A stretch of 64,000 bases of DNA from Acetobacteraceae bacterium (GTDB taxonomy: Bacteria > Pseudomonadota > Alphaproteobacteria > Acetobacterales > Acetobacteraceae). Below, piece after piece: positions 9,428 through 18,449 of the stretch. The notes below the pieces were generated by a model. It was not told where the DNA came from and ran no database searches. It was given only the letters and a program-made list of their open reading frames with translations. The position numbers and the translations under genes were made by a program. The DNA lies in assembly GCA_022842185.1 (NCBI GenBank), contig JALHQB010000001.1:1-64000 (forward strand), given 5' to 3'. Numbering within the stretch: position 1 is the first letter of the stretch; each line of letters starts with the position of its first letter.

Positions 9428-10882
9428 TCAGACCCGGTTGCGCGTCACCAACCGCCCGGGCTTTTCCCCGGTCGCGCCCTTGCCTGCGACAAAGGTCGGC
9501 ACGCCATTCGCCCAGACTTCCTCGATGCCCGCGCTTTCCTGCTTCGGGTCTTCGAAGGTCGCGCGGTCGATGACCGTATCGGGGTCGAACAGCACCAGAT
9601 CGGCATAGGCGCCCTCGCGGATTTCCCCGCGATCGACCATGCCGAACAGTGACGCGGTGCGGCCGGTCATCTTGTGGATGGCGGTCTCCAGGCTGAACAG
9701 GCGCAGTTCGCGCGCATACAGCCCCAGCACGCGCGGGAAGGTGCCCCACAGCCGCGGATGCGGATGCGCGTCGTGCGGAATGCCGTCCGAACCGATCACC
9801 GACATCGGGTGCTGCATGATCCGCCGCACATCCTCCTCATCCATCTGCCAGGTGACCTGGCCAGCGGGCAGCAGGCGCGCCGCCGCCAGATGAATGTCGG
9901 TGTTCCAGCCGCGCGCGATGTCGCCCAGATATTTCCCGGCCATTTCAGGATGCGGCACGGACCAGGTGATCATCACCTTCACGTCCTCGCGCAGCCGGTC
10001 CGGCATCAGCACGGTGGACCCGGCGGGGTAGGGGTACATGTCGAAGAACACATCCTGGGTCTGGTTGAACGCCTCGATCAGCGCCAGCGTCTGCGGGGAC
10101 CGTCCGTAATTCTCCGGCATCGAACATTTATGGTGGCTAATCCAGACAGGCACGCCGACGCGCTTGCCGATCTTCGCCGTCTCCTCGATGGAGGCCAGGA
10201 CGCGATCGGCCTCGTCGCGCATATGCGTGACATAGATGCCGCCCATCGCGCGCAGCGGTTCGGCGACCGCGATCACCTCCTCGGTCGTCGCATGCATGTT
10301 GAGCGGGTAGTACAGGCCGGTCGAGAATCCCGACGCGCCCTCCGCCAGCGAGTTCTTCACCCGCAGGCGCATATGCTCGATCTCGGAATCCTTCGCGACG
10401 CGCATGACATCGCCATCCATCGCTTCCACCCGCATGGTCTGGTGGCCGACCAGGGCGTAGGTGTTCACCTCGCTTCCGCGCTTCTTCAGTTCATGCGCGT
10501 AGTCGCCGAAGGAATCGAAGCGCCACCAGCCTTCCTCGCCGATCAGATCGAGCGGCGGCGGCGGCAGGCGCTTGAACCGCGCCGGCGACAGCGACACGCC
10601 GCAATTGCCGACCACGACCGTGGTGACGCCCTGGCTGATCTTGCAGGTCATGCAGTCGGGCCCGCACATCACCGCGCGGTCGTCATGGGTGTGCGCGTCG
10701 ATGAACCCCGGCGCGAGCGCCCGCCCGCCGGCGATTACCTCCCGATCCGCCGAAGCGGCCCCGAGGTCGCCCACGGCCACGATCCGGTCCCCCGTCACCC
10801 CGACATCGCCGCGCCGGCGCGGCCCGCCGGTGCCGTCGAAGATCGTCGCATCGCGGATGATGAGGTCGCAGCGCAGCGCCAT
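9428..10882 (-). CDS. N-acyl-D-amino-acid deacylase family amidohydrolase
   Basis: A 484-residue amidohydrolase-fold enzyme that would remove the acyl group from N-acyl-D-amino acids. It carries the metal motif HTHDD at residues 64-68, the NCG motif with Cys94 typical of D-aminoacylases, later histidines in SHHK and a C-terminal ADLVLFDPDTV segment closing the beta-sandwich. The start at 10882 (MALRCDLIIRDA) agrees with the family. An ATG 12 codons upstream is possible, and neither has a clear Shine-Dalgarno. The gene is monocistronic, divergent from the SulP transporter. The exact substrate (D-amino acid derivatives or peptidoglycan fragments) cannot be told. Confidence 0.85.
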   Translation of the reverse strand: MALRCDLIIRDATIFDGTGGPRRRGDVGVTGDRIVAVGDLGAASADREVIAGGRALAPGFIDAHTHDDRAVMCGPDCMTCKISQGVTTVVVGNCGVSLSPARFKRLPPPPLDLIGEEGWWRFDSFGDYAHELKKRGSEVNTYALVGHQTMRVEAMDGDVMRVAKDSEIEHMRLRVKNSLAEGASGFSTGLYYPLNMHATTEEVIAVAEPLRAMGGIYVTHMRDEADRVLASIEETAKIGKRVGVPVWISHHKCSMPENYGRSPQTLALIEAFNQTQDVFFDMYPYPAGSTVLMPDRLREDVKVMITWSVPHPEMAGKYLGDIARGWNTDIHLAAARLLPAGQVTWQMDEEDVRRIMQHPMSVIGSDGIPHDAHPHPRLWGTFPRVLGLYARELRLFSLETAIHKMTGRTASLFGMVDRGEIREGAYADLVLFDPDTVIDRATFEDPKQESAGIEEVWANGVPTFVAGKGATGEKPGRLVTRNRV

Positions 10883-11276
10883 GTTCGCAATCCCGAATGA
10901 GGTGAGCGCACCGATCATGACGCGGGTGGCCGGCGCGCGAAACCCCGGGGCGGGCACCTGATGAGGGCGCGTGCCCAGGACGTCCTGCTGCGGTCCGGTG
11001 GCATTGAGGGTTTCCGAATCGGATCGCGCCAAGCGGCGCTCGGACCTGCGAAGCGGAATGGATACCCGGCCGCGCCATGTTGCGTCGCAGCATGTGACAT
11101 GCGACGATATCACATGGTCACTATCCAATGGTTAGCGTCGCCGTGACGACGCCGCCCTGACGGCAGCCAACACGCATTCTAAACCCTCGCGTCCCATGCC
11201 GGGCCGCGAGACCTGACTGCTGTCCGCCAGCTACACCGCCTTCCGGGGCGGGGCGACCATTGCGAAAGTCCTGTCC
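10883..11276. other. Divergent promoter region, deacylase/SulP
   Basis: This 394-base gap separates two divergent genes. Its middle (about 11080-11130) is AT-richer than the surroundings. It contains an imperfect palindrome around 11085-11106 (GTCGCAGCATG-TGA-CATGCGAC) that could be an operator. No convincing coding frame or RNA gene is visible. Confidence 0.45.
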
Positions 11277-12755
11277 ATGTCATTGGCTTCCCTGCGCGCC
11301 GAATGGGCGCCGAACGTCACGCGCGACCTGTTGGCCGGGACGGTTGTCGCCCTGGCGCTGATCCCCGAAGCCATCGCCTTTTCGATCATCGCAGGTGTGG
11401 ACCCTAAGCTCGGGCTCTATGCGTCGTTCTGGATCGCCATCGTCACCGCGATCATGGGCGGTCGGCCGGCGATGATCTCGGCGGCGACGGGTGCTACCGC
11501 GCTTGTGATGGTCACGCTGGTGCGCGACCACGGCGTTGACTACCTGTTCGCCGCGACGGTGCTGACGGGCGTCCTGCAGATCATCGCGCGTTTCCTCAGG
11601 CTGGGCGACCTGATGCGCTTCGTGTCGCGCTCGGTCGTCACAGGCTTCGTCAATGCGCTCGCCATCCTGATCTTCCTGGCGCAGATGCCGGAGGTGATCG
11701 GCATGGGCTGGCAGGTCTATGCGATGATCGCGGTCGGGCTTGCCATCATCTACCTGCTGCCGAGGCTGACCACGGCGATCCCATCCCCGCTGGTGACGAT
11801 CGTGTTGCTGACCGCCTTCACCATGGCGACGGGGATGCAGTTCAACACGGTGGGCGACATGGGGCAGTTGCCGACCGATTTTCCCAGCTTCCTGCTGCCG
11901 AACGTGCCCTTCAACCTCGAGACGCTGCGCATCGTCCTGCCCTACGCTCTGACGCTGGCCATGATCGGTTTGCTGGAGAGCCTGATGACGGCGGCGATCA
12001 TCGACGAGATGACCGACACCACCTCCGACAAGAACCGCGAATGCAGCGGCCAGGGCCTGGGCAATATCGTCTCCGGTCTGTTCGGGGGCATGGCGGGTTG
12101 CGCGATGATCGGGCAGTCGGTCATCAACGTGTCGTCCGGCGGCCGGGGCCGGCTGTCCTGCCTGTGGGCCGGGGGGTTCCTGCTGTTCCTGGTGCTGGTG
12201 CTGGGCGACTGGGTAAAGCAGATCCCGATGCCGGCGCTGGTTGCGGTGATGATCATGGTGTCGATCAACACCTTCCAATGGGGGTCGCTGCGCAGCCTGG
12301 TGATCCATCCGAAAAGCTCATCGATCGTCATGCTGGCAACGGTTCTCGTCGTGGTGTTCACGCATGACCTCGCCAAGGGCGTGCTGGTGGGCGTGATCCT
12401 GTCGGGGCTGTTCTTCGCGCAGAAGGTCTCGCGATTCTTCGGTGTTTCATCCTCGCTGGACGCGGCCACCGGGACCCGGACTTATGTGGTGACGGGCGAG
12501 ATCTTCTTCGCGACCGGCGAGGCCTTCCACACCGCCTTCGACTTCCGCGAGGAGGCGAAGGCCGTGGTGATCGACGTTCACGCCGCGCATTTCTGGGACA
12601 TCACGGGCATCAACGCGCTGGACCGTGTCGTCCTGAAATTCCGTCACCACGGCATCCCGGTCGAGATCATCGGCATGAACGAAGCGAGCCGCACCCTGGT
12701 CGAGCGGCTTGGCCGGCACGACAAGCCGGGCGCAGCCCTGGCCGCCGGACACTGA
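11277..12755 (+). CDS. SulP-family anion transporter with STAS domain
   Basis: A 492-residue inner-membrane protein of the SulP/SLC26 family, moving sulfate, bicarbonate or dicarboxylates. The N-terminus has the family signature [26 protein letters not shown]. About a dozen hydrophobic segments fill residues 15-390 and a cytoplasmic STAS domain follows (about 400-485, including [15 protein letters not shown]). A short SulP of this build resembles BicA-type bicarbonate importers as much as sulfate permeases, and the sequence does not decide between them. No sulfur-assimilation or carbonic anhydrase genes are adjacent. It converges on the enolase-like gene across a repeat-rich gap. Confidence 0.88.
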   Translation: MSLASLRAEWAPNVTRDLLAGTVVALALIPEAIAFSIIAGVDPKLGLYASFWIAIVTAIMGGRPAMISAATGATALVMVTLVRDHGVDYLFAATVLTGVLQIIARFLRLGDLMRFVSRSVVTGFVNALAILIFLAQMPEVIGMGWQVYAMIAVGLAIIYLLPRLTTAIPSPLVTIVLLTAFTMATGMQFNTVGDMGQLPTDFPSFLLPNVPFNLETLRIVLPYALTLAMIGLLESLMTAAIIDEMTDTTSDKNRECSGQGLGNIVSGLFGGMAGCAMIGQSVINVSSGGRGRLSCLWAGGFLLFLVLVLGDWVKQIPMPALVAVMIMVSINTFQWGSLRSLVIHPKSSSIVMLATVLVVVFTHDLAKGVLVGVILSGLFFAQKVSRFFGVSSSLDAATGTRTYVVTGEIFFATGEAFHTAFDFREEAKAVVIDVHAAHFWDITGINALDRVVLKFRHHGIPVEIIGMNEASRTLVERLGRHDKPGAALAAGH

Positions 12756-12759
12756 ATGA

Positions 12760-12776
12760 CGATTTCGCAGAAATCG
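12760..12776 (+). terminator. Small hairpin after the SulP gene
   Basis: CGATTTC-GCA-GAAATCG forms a 7-bp stem with a 3-base loop four bases after the SulP stop codon. There is no T-run, so it is at best a weak terminator or an mRNA 3'-end stabiliser. Confidence 0.35.
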
Positions 12777-12844
12777 CCCGAAAGTGCAGGAAACGGAGTT
12801 TGCTGCCCGGGTGCTCGGGGGGCGACGCCCGATAGGTACGAAGA

Positions 12845-12898
12845 TTGGAGGGGCGCTGCCCCTCCAAACCACCCCGCCAGGGACCTACGGGTCCCTGG
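12845..12898 (+). repeat. Two-hairpin dispersed repeat, copy 1
   Basis: Hairpin A (12845-12867, 10-bp stem TTGGAGGGGC with 3-base loop) is followed by the linker ACCACCCCG and hairpin B (12877-12898, 9-bp stem CCAGGGACC with loop TACG). The flank ACCGCGGGAT is shared with copy 3. The same architecture recurs at 13012-13070 and 62760-62819. Confidence 0.8.
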
Positions 12899-13011
12899 AC
12901 CGCGGGATCTTGGCGCTGGTCACGCGGGGCGTTCCTCACCCGGTCAAATGCCAGGAATGGGGCATTCTTCTTGGCACCGACGTCCGGCGTTCAGCACCAA
13001 AGTTGTGGTTT

Positions 13012-13070
13012 CCAAAGGCCTTAAGCCTTTGGTGGGGTGAGGTTTGGAGAGGGGCAACGCCCCTCTCCAA
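13012..13070 (-). repeat. Two-hairpin dispersed repeat, copy 2 (inverted)
   Basis: Read on the minus strand, hairpin A (13070-13044, 12-bp stem TTGGAGAGGGGC with 3-base loop) is followed by the linker ACCTCACCCCA and hairpin B (13032-13012, 8-bp stem CCAAAGGC). It lies 113 bases from copy 1 in opposite orientation, between convergent genes. An additional GGGGC-GAC-GCCCC hairpin lies at 13101-13113. Confidence 0.8.
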
Positions 13071-13118
13071 GTCGCACCATCGCCCTGTATTCGCGCGCAT
13101 GGGGCGACGCCCCTCGAC

Positions 13119-14408
13119 CTACCCAGGAGATCGCCCGAGCACCGCACCGCCAGCGAAGCGCGCACGCGACCCGAGGCCTTCCTCGATCCGCAGCGCCTCG
13201 TTCCATTTGGCCATCCGTTCGGATCGCGCGAAGGAACCCACCTTCAACTGCCCTACACCCCAGCCGAGCGCGAGGTGGACGATGGTGACGTCCTCCGTCT
13301 CGCCCGACCGCGCAGAGACAATACCCGCGTAGCCGACGGCCTTCGCGGCGTCCCAGGCTGCCTTGGTCTCGGTCAGTGTGCCGCGCTGGTTGGGCTTGAT
13401 CAGCACGGTGTTGGCGGCGCCGGATGCCGCCGCTGCGTGGACGCGCGCGGCGTCGGTGACCAGGAAATCGTCGCCGACCACCTGGATGCGGTGGCCGACC
13501 TCCTTCGTGAAGGCGGCGAAGCCTGCGGCATCGTCCTCGGCGAGCGGGTCCTCGATGGAGGCGATCGGATAGGCGTCGATCCAGCCGAGCAGCATGCGGA
13601 TCATGCCATCGGTATCGAGTTCGCGCCCTTCGAGCCCGAGGCGATACCGCCCACCCTTGCCGAAATCGGTTGCGGCGATGTCGAGCGCGATGGCGACCTG
13701 CGCGCCTGGCTTGAAGCCGGCACGTTCGATCGCGGCGACCAGCGTCTCAAGCGCCTGTTCATTCGCGGTGAAGGCCGGCCACCAGCCGCCTTCATCCGCG
13801 ACTCCTTGCAGCAGGCCGCGATCCTTCATGATGCCGCCGGCGGCGCGATAGACCTCGGCCGTCCAGTCGAGTGCTTCGGCAAAGGAGGTCGCGGCCGGGC
13901 AGATCACCAGGAAGTCCTGGATGTCCACGCGGCGGCCCGCATGGGCGCCGCCGCCGAGGATCTGGATCTGCGGCAGGGGCAGCAGCGTGGCGTCGTCGCC
14001 ACCAAGGTGCTTCCACAGCAGCGTGCCATGGGCGTGCGCGGTGGCGTGTGCCGCTGCCATGGAAACCGCCAAGGTCGCATTCGCGCCAAGCCGGGACTTG
14101 TTTTCCGTGCCATCCAGCGCGATCAGCGCCGCGTCCAGGGAGGCCTGGTCAGCGGCGTCCATACCGATGACGCAGGGGGCGATCTCCTCATTCACCGAGG
14201 CGACGGCGCCCTTCACGTCATAGCCGCCGAAAGCGGCACCGCCATCGCGGCGGTCGAGGGCCTCGCCGCTGCCGGTGCTCGCCCCGGCTGGCGCGATGGC
14301 GATGCCGCGGGCGCCGCCCGCCAGGCGCAGCTCGGCTTCGACCGTTGGGCGGCCGCGGCTGTCCCACACGCGGCGGCCGCGTACGGATTGGATGATCGTG
14401 GAACTCAT
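13119..14408 (-). CDS. Divergent enolase paralogue
   Basis: A 429-residue enolase-superfamily protein that aligns over its full length to phosphopyruvate hydratase. Metal ligands are kept (Asp243, Glu286 in SIEDP, Asp313 in VGDD), as are the base-type lysines Lys338 and Lys389, Glu206 in DEGG and His156. Two normally invariant positions differ. The QEF glutamate (yeast Glu168) is Asp165, and the SHRSGE loop reads SARSGE, so the loop histidine is Ala366. The usual GGFAP is GGWWP. This points to a related elimination on a phosphorylated hydroxy acid rather than ordinary glycolysis. It overlaps the upstream kinase gene by 4 bp (ATGA), so the two products are probably coupled. Confidence 0.85.
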   Translation of the reverse strand: MSSTIIQSVRGRRVWDSRGRPTVEAELRLAGGARGIAIAPAGASTGSGEALDRRDGGAAFGGYDVKGAVASVNEEIAPCVIGMDAADQASLDAALIALDGTENKSRLGANATLAVSMAAAHATAHAHGTLLWKHLGGDDATLLPLPQIQILGGGAHAGRRVDIQDFLVICPAATSFAEALDWTAEVYRAAGGIMKDRGLLQGVADEGGWWPAFTANEQALETLVAAIERAGFKPGAQVAIALDIAATDFGKGGRYRLGLEGRELDTDGMIRMLLGWIDAYPIASIEDPLAEDDAAGFAAFTKEVGHRIQVVGDDFLVTDAARVHAAAASGAANTVLIKPNQRGTLTETKAAWDAAKAVGYAGIVSARSGETEDVTIVHLALGWGVGQLKVGSFARSERMAKWNEALRIEEGLGSRARFAGGAVLGRSPG

Positions 14409-15412
14409 GCGCCGATTTCTTCCCCCCAGGCGAGCCCGATCGTCCGCAACCGGTCGGGCGGGCAGGTCAACATGGCGCGCGCCACGCGGCGCACGCGGTT
14501 CTTGTCGTTGTCGTCGGTCAGGTATTCGACCGGGCTCTTGCCGTCCACGCGCGCCAGGAACAGGCCCGGCAGCAGCGACGCGGCGCGGGATTCGAGCGTC
14601 GCCGGCGCTTCCCATGCAACCCCGGCCAGGTACGCCGTCGCCAATACCTCGAAGCAATGCAGCAGTCGTGGCGCGGCGGCGGGCACCCACAGGCATTTGA
14701 GCAGGAGGTGGTTCAGGCAGAAGGCGAGGTCGAAGGCGGGATCGCCCCACCAGGCGCATTCCGCGTCCAGGAAGATCGGTCCATTCGGCCCGACCAGGAT
14801 GTTCTTCGGACTGACATCGCCATGCACGAGGGTGAGCTTGGTCGCGGCCGTGCGCGTGGCCAGCGCCGCCAGCGCTGGGGCCAGATCCTTATGGATATTC
14901 CCGGTCGCCAACAGATAGGGCTCGAGCCTGATGGCATGGAACAGGGAATCGGTCGGGAAATCCGATGCGAGTTCCGGCCGCGCCGCCGCGGCCGCGTGGA
15001 TACGGGCGATGCGACGACCGACCTCGCCGGCGAAGGCCGGGTCCGCGTCGCCATCCCGCAGCTGGGCCTTCCACACCGGATGCCCTTCCGGCGAAAGCCA
15101 CTGCATGGCCAGCGTGCCCGTTGCCTCATCCTGGCCAAGCAAGGCGGGGGCGGAACCCGGGGCGGCCTCCGCCGCGCGGGCGAGCCAGCGCGCTTCGTAG
15201 CGATTGCGGATCACCGGCGCGCGCCAATCGGCGGCGACCTTCAGCTTTGGCAGCGCGCGCTTGACGCAGACCTCCCGGCCGTCGGGCAGCAGGACGTGCC
15301 AGATGTCGGACGACACACCGCCGGCCAGGGGCGTGCCGGATGCCTGCGCATCCCGGCCGAGCAGCCCCATCGCACGCAGGCCGGCAGTCATTTCTGCAGG
15401 TACGTCTTCCAT
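14405..15412 (-). CDS. APH-family small-molecule kinase paired with the enolase paralogue
   Basis: A 335-residue protein of the aminoglycoside/choline/homoserine-kinase fold. It has an ATP-binding lysine in VCVKRA (Lys51), the catalytic loop HGDVSPKN at 197-204 and the metal-binding Asp216 in FLDAECAWWGDPAFD. Family members phosphorylate small alcohols (choline, methylthioribose, homoserine, aminoglycosides). Its stop codon overlaps the start of the enolase-like gene, suggesting that it supplies that enzyme with a phosphorylated substrate. The start at 15412 is the most downstream one keeping the whole fold; the frame is open to 15589. Resistance to aminoglycosides is not implied. Confidence 0.75.
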   Translation of the reverse strand: MEDVPAEMTAGLRAMGLLGRDAQASGTPLAGGVSSDIWHVLLPDGREVCVKRALPKLKVAADWRAPVIRNRYEARWLARAAEAAPGSAPALLGQDEATGTLAMQWLSPEGHPVWKAQLRDGDADPAFAGEVGRRIARIHAAAAARPELASDFPTDSLFHAIRLEPYLLATGNIHKDLAPALAALATRTAATKLTLVHGDVSPKNILVGPNGPIFLDAECAWWGDPAFDLAFCLNHLLLKCLWVPAAAPRLLHCFEVLATAYLAGVAWEAPATLESRAASLLPGLFLARVDGKSPVEYLTDDNDKNRVRRVARAMLTCPPDRLRTIGLAWGEEIGA

Positions 15413-15613
15413 CCCGACCGACGGTAGCGCACCCGATCCATCGGGCATACCGGCGGGTGAAACTCCATTCGAAGGTTCACGGCGCGGGTATTCCGTTGCG
15501 AAGTCGGTTCGGTTTGAGCGCATGGCATCGAATGATTCCCACCCGTCCGCGTTCTGCATTAGCGTCGCGCCACAGGGAGAATTGGCCACTCATCATCCAT
15601 CAATGGAGGCCGC

Positions 15614-17203
15614 ATGTCTGTCAGCCGTCGTTCCGTCTTTGCGCTTGCCGGGGCGGGTTTTGCTGCGCCCCGCCTGGCTTCGGCGCAGGGGACCAACGTC
15701 CTGCGCTTCATCCCGCAGATCGATCTGGCCTTTCTCGATCCGCATTTCACAACCGCCTACGTCACGCGCGGCCACGGGCACATGGTGTTCGACACGCTGT
15801 ATGGCTGCGACGCGAATTTCCGGCCCTCGCCGCAGATGGTGTCAGGCCACACCACCGAGAATGACGGCAAGCTGTGGACGCTGACGCTACGCGACGGCCT
15901 GCTGTGGCATGACGGGGAGAAGGTGACGGCGCGCGATTGCGTCGCGTCCATCCGCCGATGGGCCAAGCGGGATGCGCTGGGCGGGGCGCTGATGGATGCG
16001 ACCGATGAACTGACCGCGCCGGACGATCGCACGATCAGATTCCGGCTCAAGCGGCCATTCCCGCTGCTGCCGGATGCGCTGGGCAAGGTAACATCGCCGA
16101 TGCCGGCGATGATGCCCGAACGCCTGGCCAATACCGACCCGTTCACGCAGATCACCGAGATGGTGGGCTCTGGCCCGTTCCGCTTCGTCGCGAGCGAACG
16201 CGTAGCCGGGTCGCGCAATGTCTATGTGAAGTTCGACCAGTATGTGCCGCGCGCAGATGGGCCGATGGAATGGAATGCCGGGCCCAAGCGCGTGCATTTC
16301 GATCGTGTCGAATGGACCACGATCCCGGATGCGGCGACCAAGGTGGCGGCGCTTCAGCGCGGGGAGCAGGATTGGTGGGAAAACCCGACCCACGACCTGC
16401 TGCCGCTGCTGCGGCGCAACCGCCAGATCAGCATCGTGCAGAACAACCCGACCGGGTCGCTGAACATGATGCGGCCCAATCACCTCCAGCCGCCCTTCAA
16501 CAACCCGGCGATCCGCCGGGCCATGATGCATGCCTTCAGCCAGACGGACTTCGTGCAGTCGATCGTCGGCGACGACCCTTCGATGTTCCATGTGCCGCAC
16601 GGGATGTTCTGCCCCAACACGCCTATGGCCAGCGAGGCCGGGTTGGAACCGCTGAAAGGCCCGCGGGACCTGGCCGGCGCGCGGGAGATGCTGAAGCAGG
16701 CCGGCTACGCCAATGAGAAGGTCGCGATCCTGGCCGCCACCGACTACGCCCAGTTCAAGGCGATCGGGGAGGTCATGGCCGATGTGATGGGCCGCATCGG
16801 GATGAATGTGGACTATATCGCCACCGACTGGGGCACCATGTTGTCGCGGCGCAACAATCGCGGCCCGGTGGATCAGGGCGGCTGGTCCTGCTTCAACACC
16901 GGCTGGGAAGGGGTGGACCACATGGACCCCGCCAACCATTACGCGATCCGCGGCAATGGCGATCAGCCATCCGGCTGGCCGGGCTGGTGCGTGAGCCCGA
17001 AGCTTGAGGAACTGCGCATGGCCTGGTTCGCGGCGCCGAACCTCGCCGCCCAGCAGGAGGTCTGCCGCCAGATGCAGCTGCAATGCATGGTGGATGTACC
17101 GTCCATCCCGCTTGGCCAATACATGCAGCCGACGGCCTTCCGGACCAACGTCGTGGGGGTGCAGAAGGGGTTCCCGACCTTTTGGAACGTGCGGAAGACG
17201 TAG
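15614..17203 (+). CDS. Dipeptide/oligopeptide-type ABC transporter substrate-binding protein
   Basis: A 529-residue periplasmic solute-binding protein of family 5 (SBP_bac_5). It begins with a twin-arginine N-region and signal (SRRSVFALAGAGFAAP...ASAQ) and continues with the family fold, including LWTLTLRDGLLWHDG and VGSGPFRF. GGAGG before the ATG at 15614 acts as Shine-Dalgarno. No permease or ATPase genes are adjacent, so the membrane partners must be encoded elsewhere. It is divergent from the kinase/enolase pair and may deliver that pathway's substrate, but that rests on position only. Confidence 0.85.
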   Translation: MSVSRRSVFALAGAGFAAPRLASAQGTNVLRFIPQIDLAFLDPHFTTAYVTRGHGHMVFDTLYGCDANFRPSPQMVSGHTTENDGKLWTLTLRDGLLWHDGEKVTARDCVASIRRWAKRDALGGALMDATDELTAPDDRTIRFRLKRPFPLLPDALGKVTSPMPAMMPERLANTDPFTQITEMVGSGPFRFVASERVAGSRNVYVKFDQYVPRADGPMEWNAGPKRVHFDRVEWTTIPDAATKVAALQRGEQDWWENPTHDLLPLLRRNRQISIVQNNPTGSLNMMRPNHLQPPFNNPAIRRAMMHAFSQTDFVQSIVGDDPSMFHVPHGMFCPNTPMASEAGLEPLKGPRDLAGAREMLKQAGYANEKVAILAATDYAQFKAIGEVMADVMGRIGMNVDYIATDWGTMLSRRNNRGPVDQGGWSCFNTGWEGVDHMDPANHYAIRGNGDQPSGWPGWCVSPKLEELRMAWFAAPNLAAQQEVCRQMQLQCMVDVPSIPLGQYMQPTAFRTNVVGVQKGFPTFWNVRKT

Positions 17204-17277
17204 CCTCCTGCCTCAGTTGCCGGCGCGGCAATCCGGCAGCTTGGCTGCGCGCTGCTGCGCTGCGCATGGCGGGCGGT

Positions 17278-17297
17278 CTGGGCGCGGTCGCGCCCAG
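17278..17297 (+). terminator. GC-rich hairpin downstream of the dipeptide receptor
   Basis: CTGGGCGCG and CGCGCCCAG are perfect complements separated by two bases, about 75 bases past the stop codon. There is no T-run. It may stop or protect the receptor transcript. Confidence 0.3.
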
Positions 17298-17479
17298 CGC
17301 TCCAGGACCGCGGCGTGGCCGCGATCCGAAAAGGGGTCGCCATGGGCAGGAACGGACGGTTCCGTGGTAGCCTGCCCGTGCCGGGTGGAGACTGCATACA
17401 ACCGGCGACGCCGCCCGGTGCGAGGCTCCGCGGGTCGTGCTATGCTGCTCCTTTCCAGTGAGACGCCGGCGGACGAGGC

Positions 17480-18448
17480 ATGAGCAAGGACGAGTTGGAC
17501 ATTCCCGAACATCTTCGACCCGACCCCACGGAATGGTCCTTCGACATCGGTGACGCCCTGGCGCGCATCGTGACGCTGCGCAGCCATGTTCCGGCCGATG
17601 CCTTCACCTCCCGTTCCCTGGGTACGGATCGGGAAGGCAGTGGCGTGGTCATCCGCGACGGGCTGGTGCTGACCATTGGCTACCTGGTCACGGAATCCGA
17701 GGCGATCTGGATAACCACCGCGGATGGCCGCGTGGTGCCGGGGCACACCCTGGCGGTGGACCAGGAAACCGGATTCGGCCTGGTGCAGGCCTTGGGCAAG
17801 CTGGGGGTCGCGCCGATGGAACTCGGCGACAGCGAGACATTGCGCATCGGCGCGCCGGTCATGCTGGGCGCCGGCGGCGGTCGGTCGCAGGCGATCAGCG
17901 GCAAGCTGATCGCGCGCCAGCCCTTCGCCGGCTACTGGGAATATCTCATCGAGGACGCATTGTTCACCGCCCCGGCGCATCCGTCCTGGGGTGGGGCCGG
18001 GCTGATCGGCCCGGACGGGAAGCTCATGGGCATCGGATCGCTGGTATTGCAGCAGGGGGAAGAAGGGCGTCGGCTCGACCTGAACATGGTGGTGCCGGTG
18101 CACAGGTTGTTCCCGGTGCTGGACGACCTCGTCACATTGGGGCGGGTGAACCGGCCACCGCGGCCCTGGCTGGGGCTTTATGCGACGGAAGATGATGAGG
18201 GGGTGGCGATCGCCTCGCTCGCACCGCGCGGCCCGGCCGAGAGCTGCGGCGTGCGCAGCGGCGATCGGGTGCTGTCGGTGGATGGCGTGGTGGTCACCGA
18301 CCTTGCGGAGATGTGGCGCGCCGTCTGGGCCTGTGGGGATGCCGGGGCGACGGTGAAGCTGAAGCTCGGCCGGCAGCGCGGGTCACGCGAGGTGGCGGTG
18401 ATCTCGGCCGACCGGACAGCCTTCCTCAAGCATCCCCGGATGCACTGA
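17480..18448 (+). CDS. HtrA-like protein with all catalytic residues lost, plus PDZ domain
   Basis: A 322-residue protein with a trypsin-fold HtrA/DegP-type domain (about 45-215) and a C-terminal PDZ domain (about 230-315, with GVRSGDRVLSVDG). Aligning its motifs by eye to DegP, TNNHVV reads TIGYLV, the SDIALI aspartate is Gly (TGFGLV), and NSGGAL reads SWGGAG. All three triad residues are therefore replaced. It has no signal peptide, so it should stay in the cytoplasm, unlike normal HtrA proteins. It probably works as a peptide-binding or scaffold protein. The cupin frame begins two bases after its stop. Confidence 0.75.
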   Translation: MSKDELDIPEHLRPDPTEWSFDIGDALARIVTLRSHVPADAFTSRSLGTDREGSGVVIRDGLVLTIGYLVTESEAIWITTADGRVVPGHTLAVDQETGFGLVQALGKLGVAPMELGDSETLRIGAPVMLGAGGGRSQAISGKLIARQPFAGYWEYLIEDALFTAPAHPSWGGAGLIGPDGKLMGIGSLVLQQGEEGRRLDLNMVVPVHRLFPVLDDLVTLGRVNRPPRPWLGLYATEDDEGVAIASLAPRGPAESCGVRSGDRVLSVDGVVVTDLAEMWRAVWACGDAGATVKLKLGRQRGSREVAVISADRTAFLKHPRMH

Positions 18449-18449
18449 C

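Noticed and set aside
13119-14408. Canonical housekeeping enolase
   Set aside because: Changes at the QEF glutamate and the SHRSGE histidine, together with the kinase partner, argue for a paralogue. A genome-wide check for another eno is still needed.
14405-15412. Aminoglycoside resistance gene
   Set aside because: Only the general kinase fold is shared; its coupling with an enolase paralogue points to metabolism.
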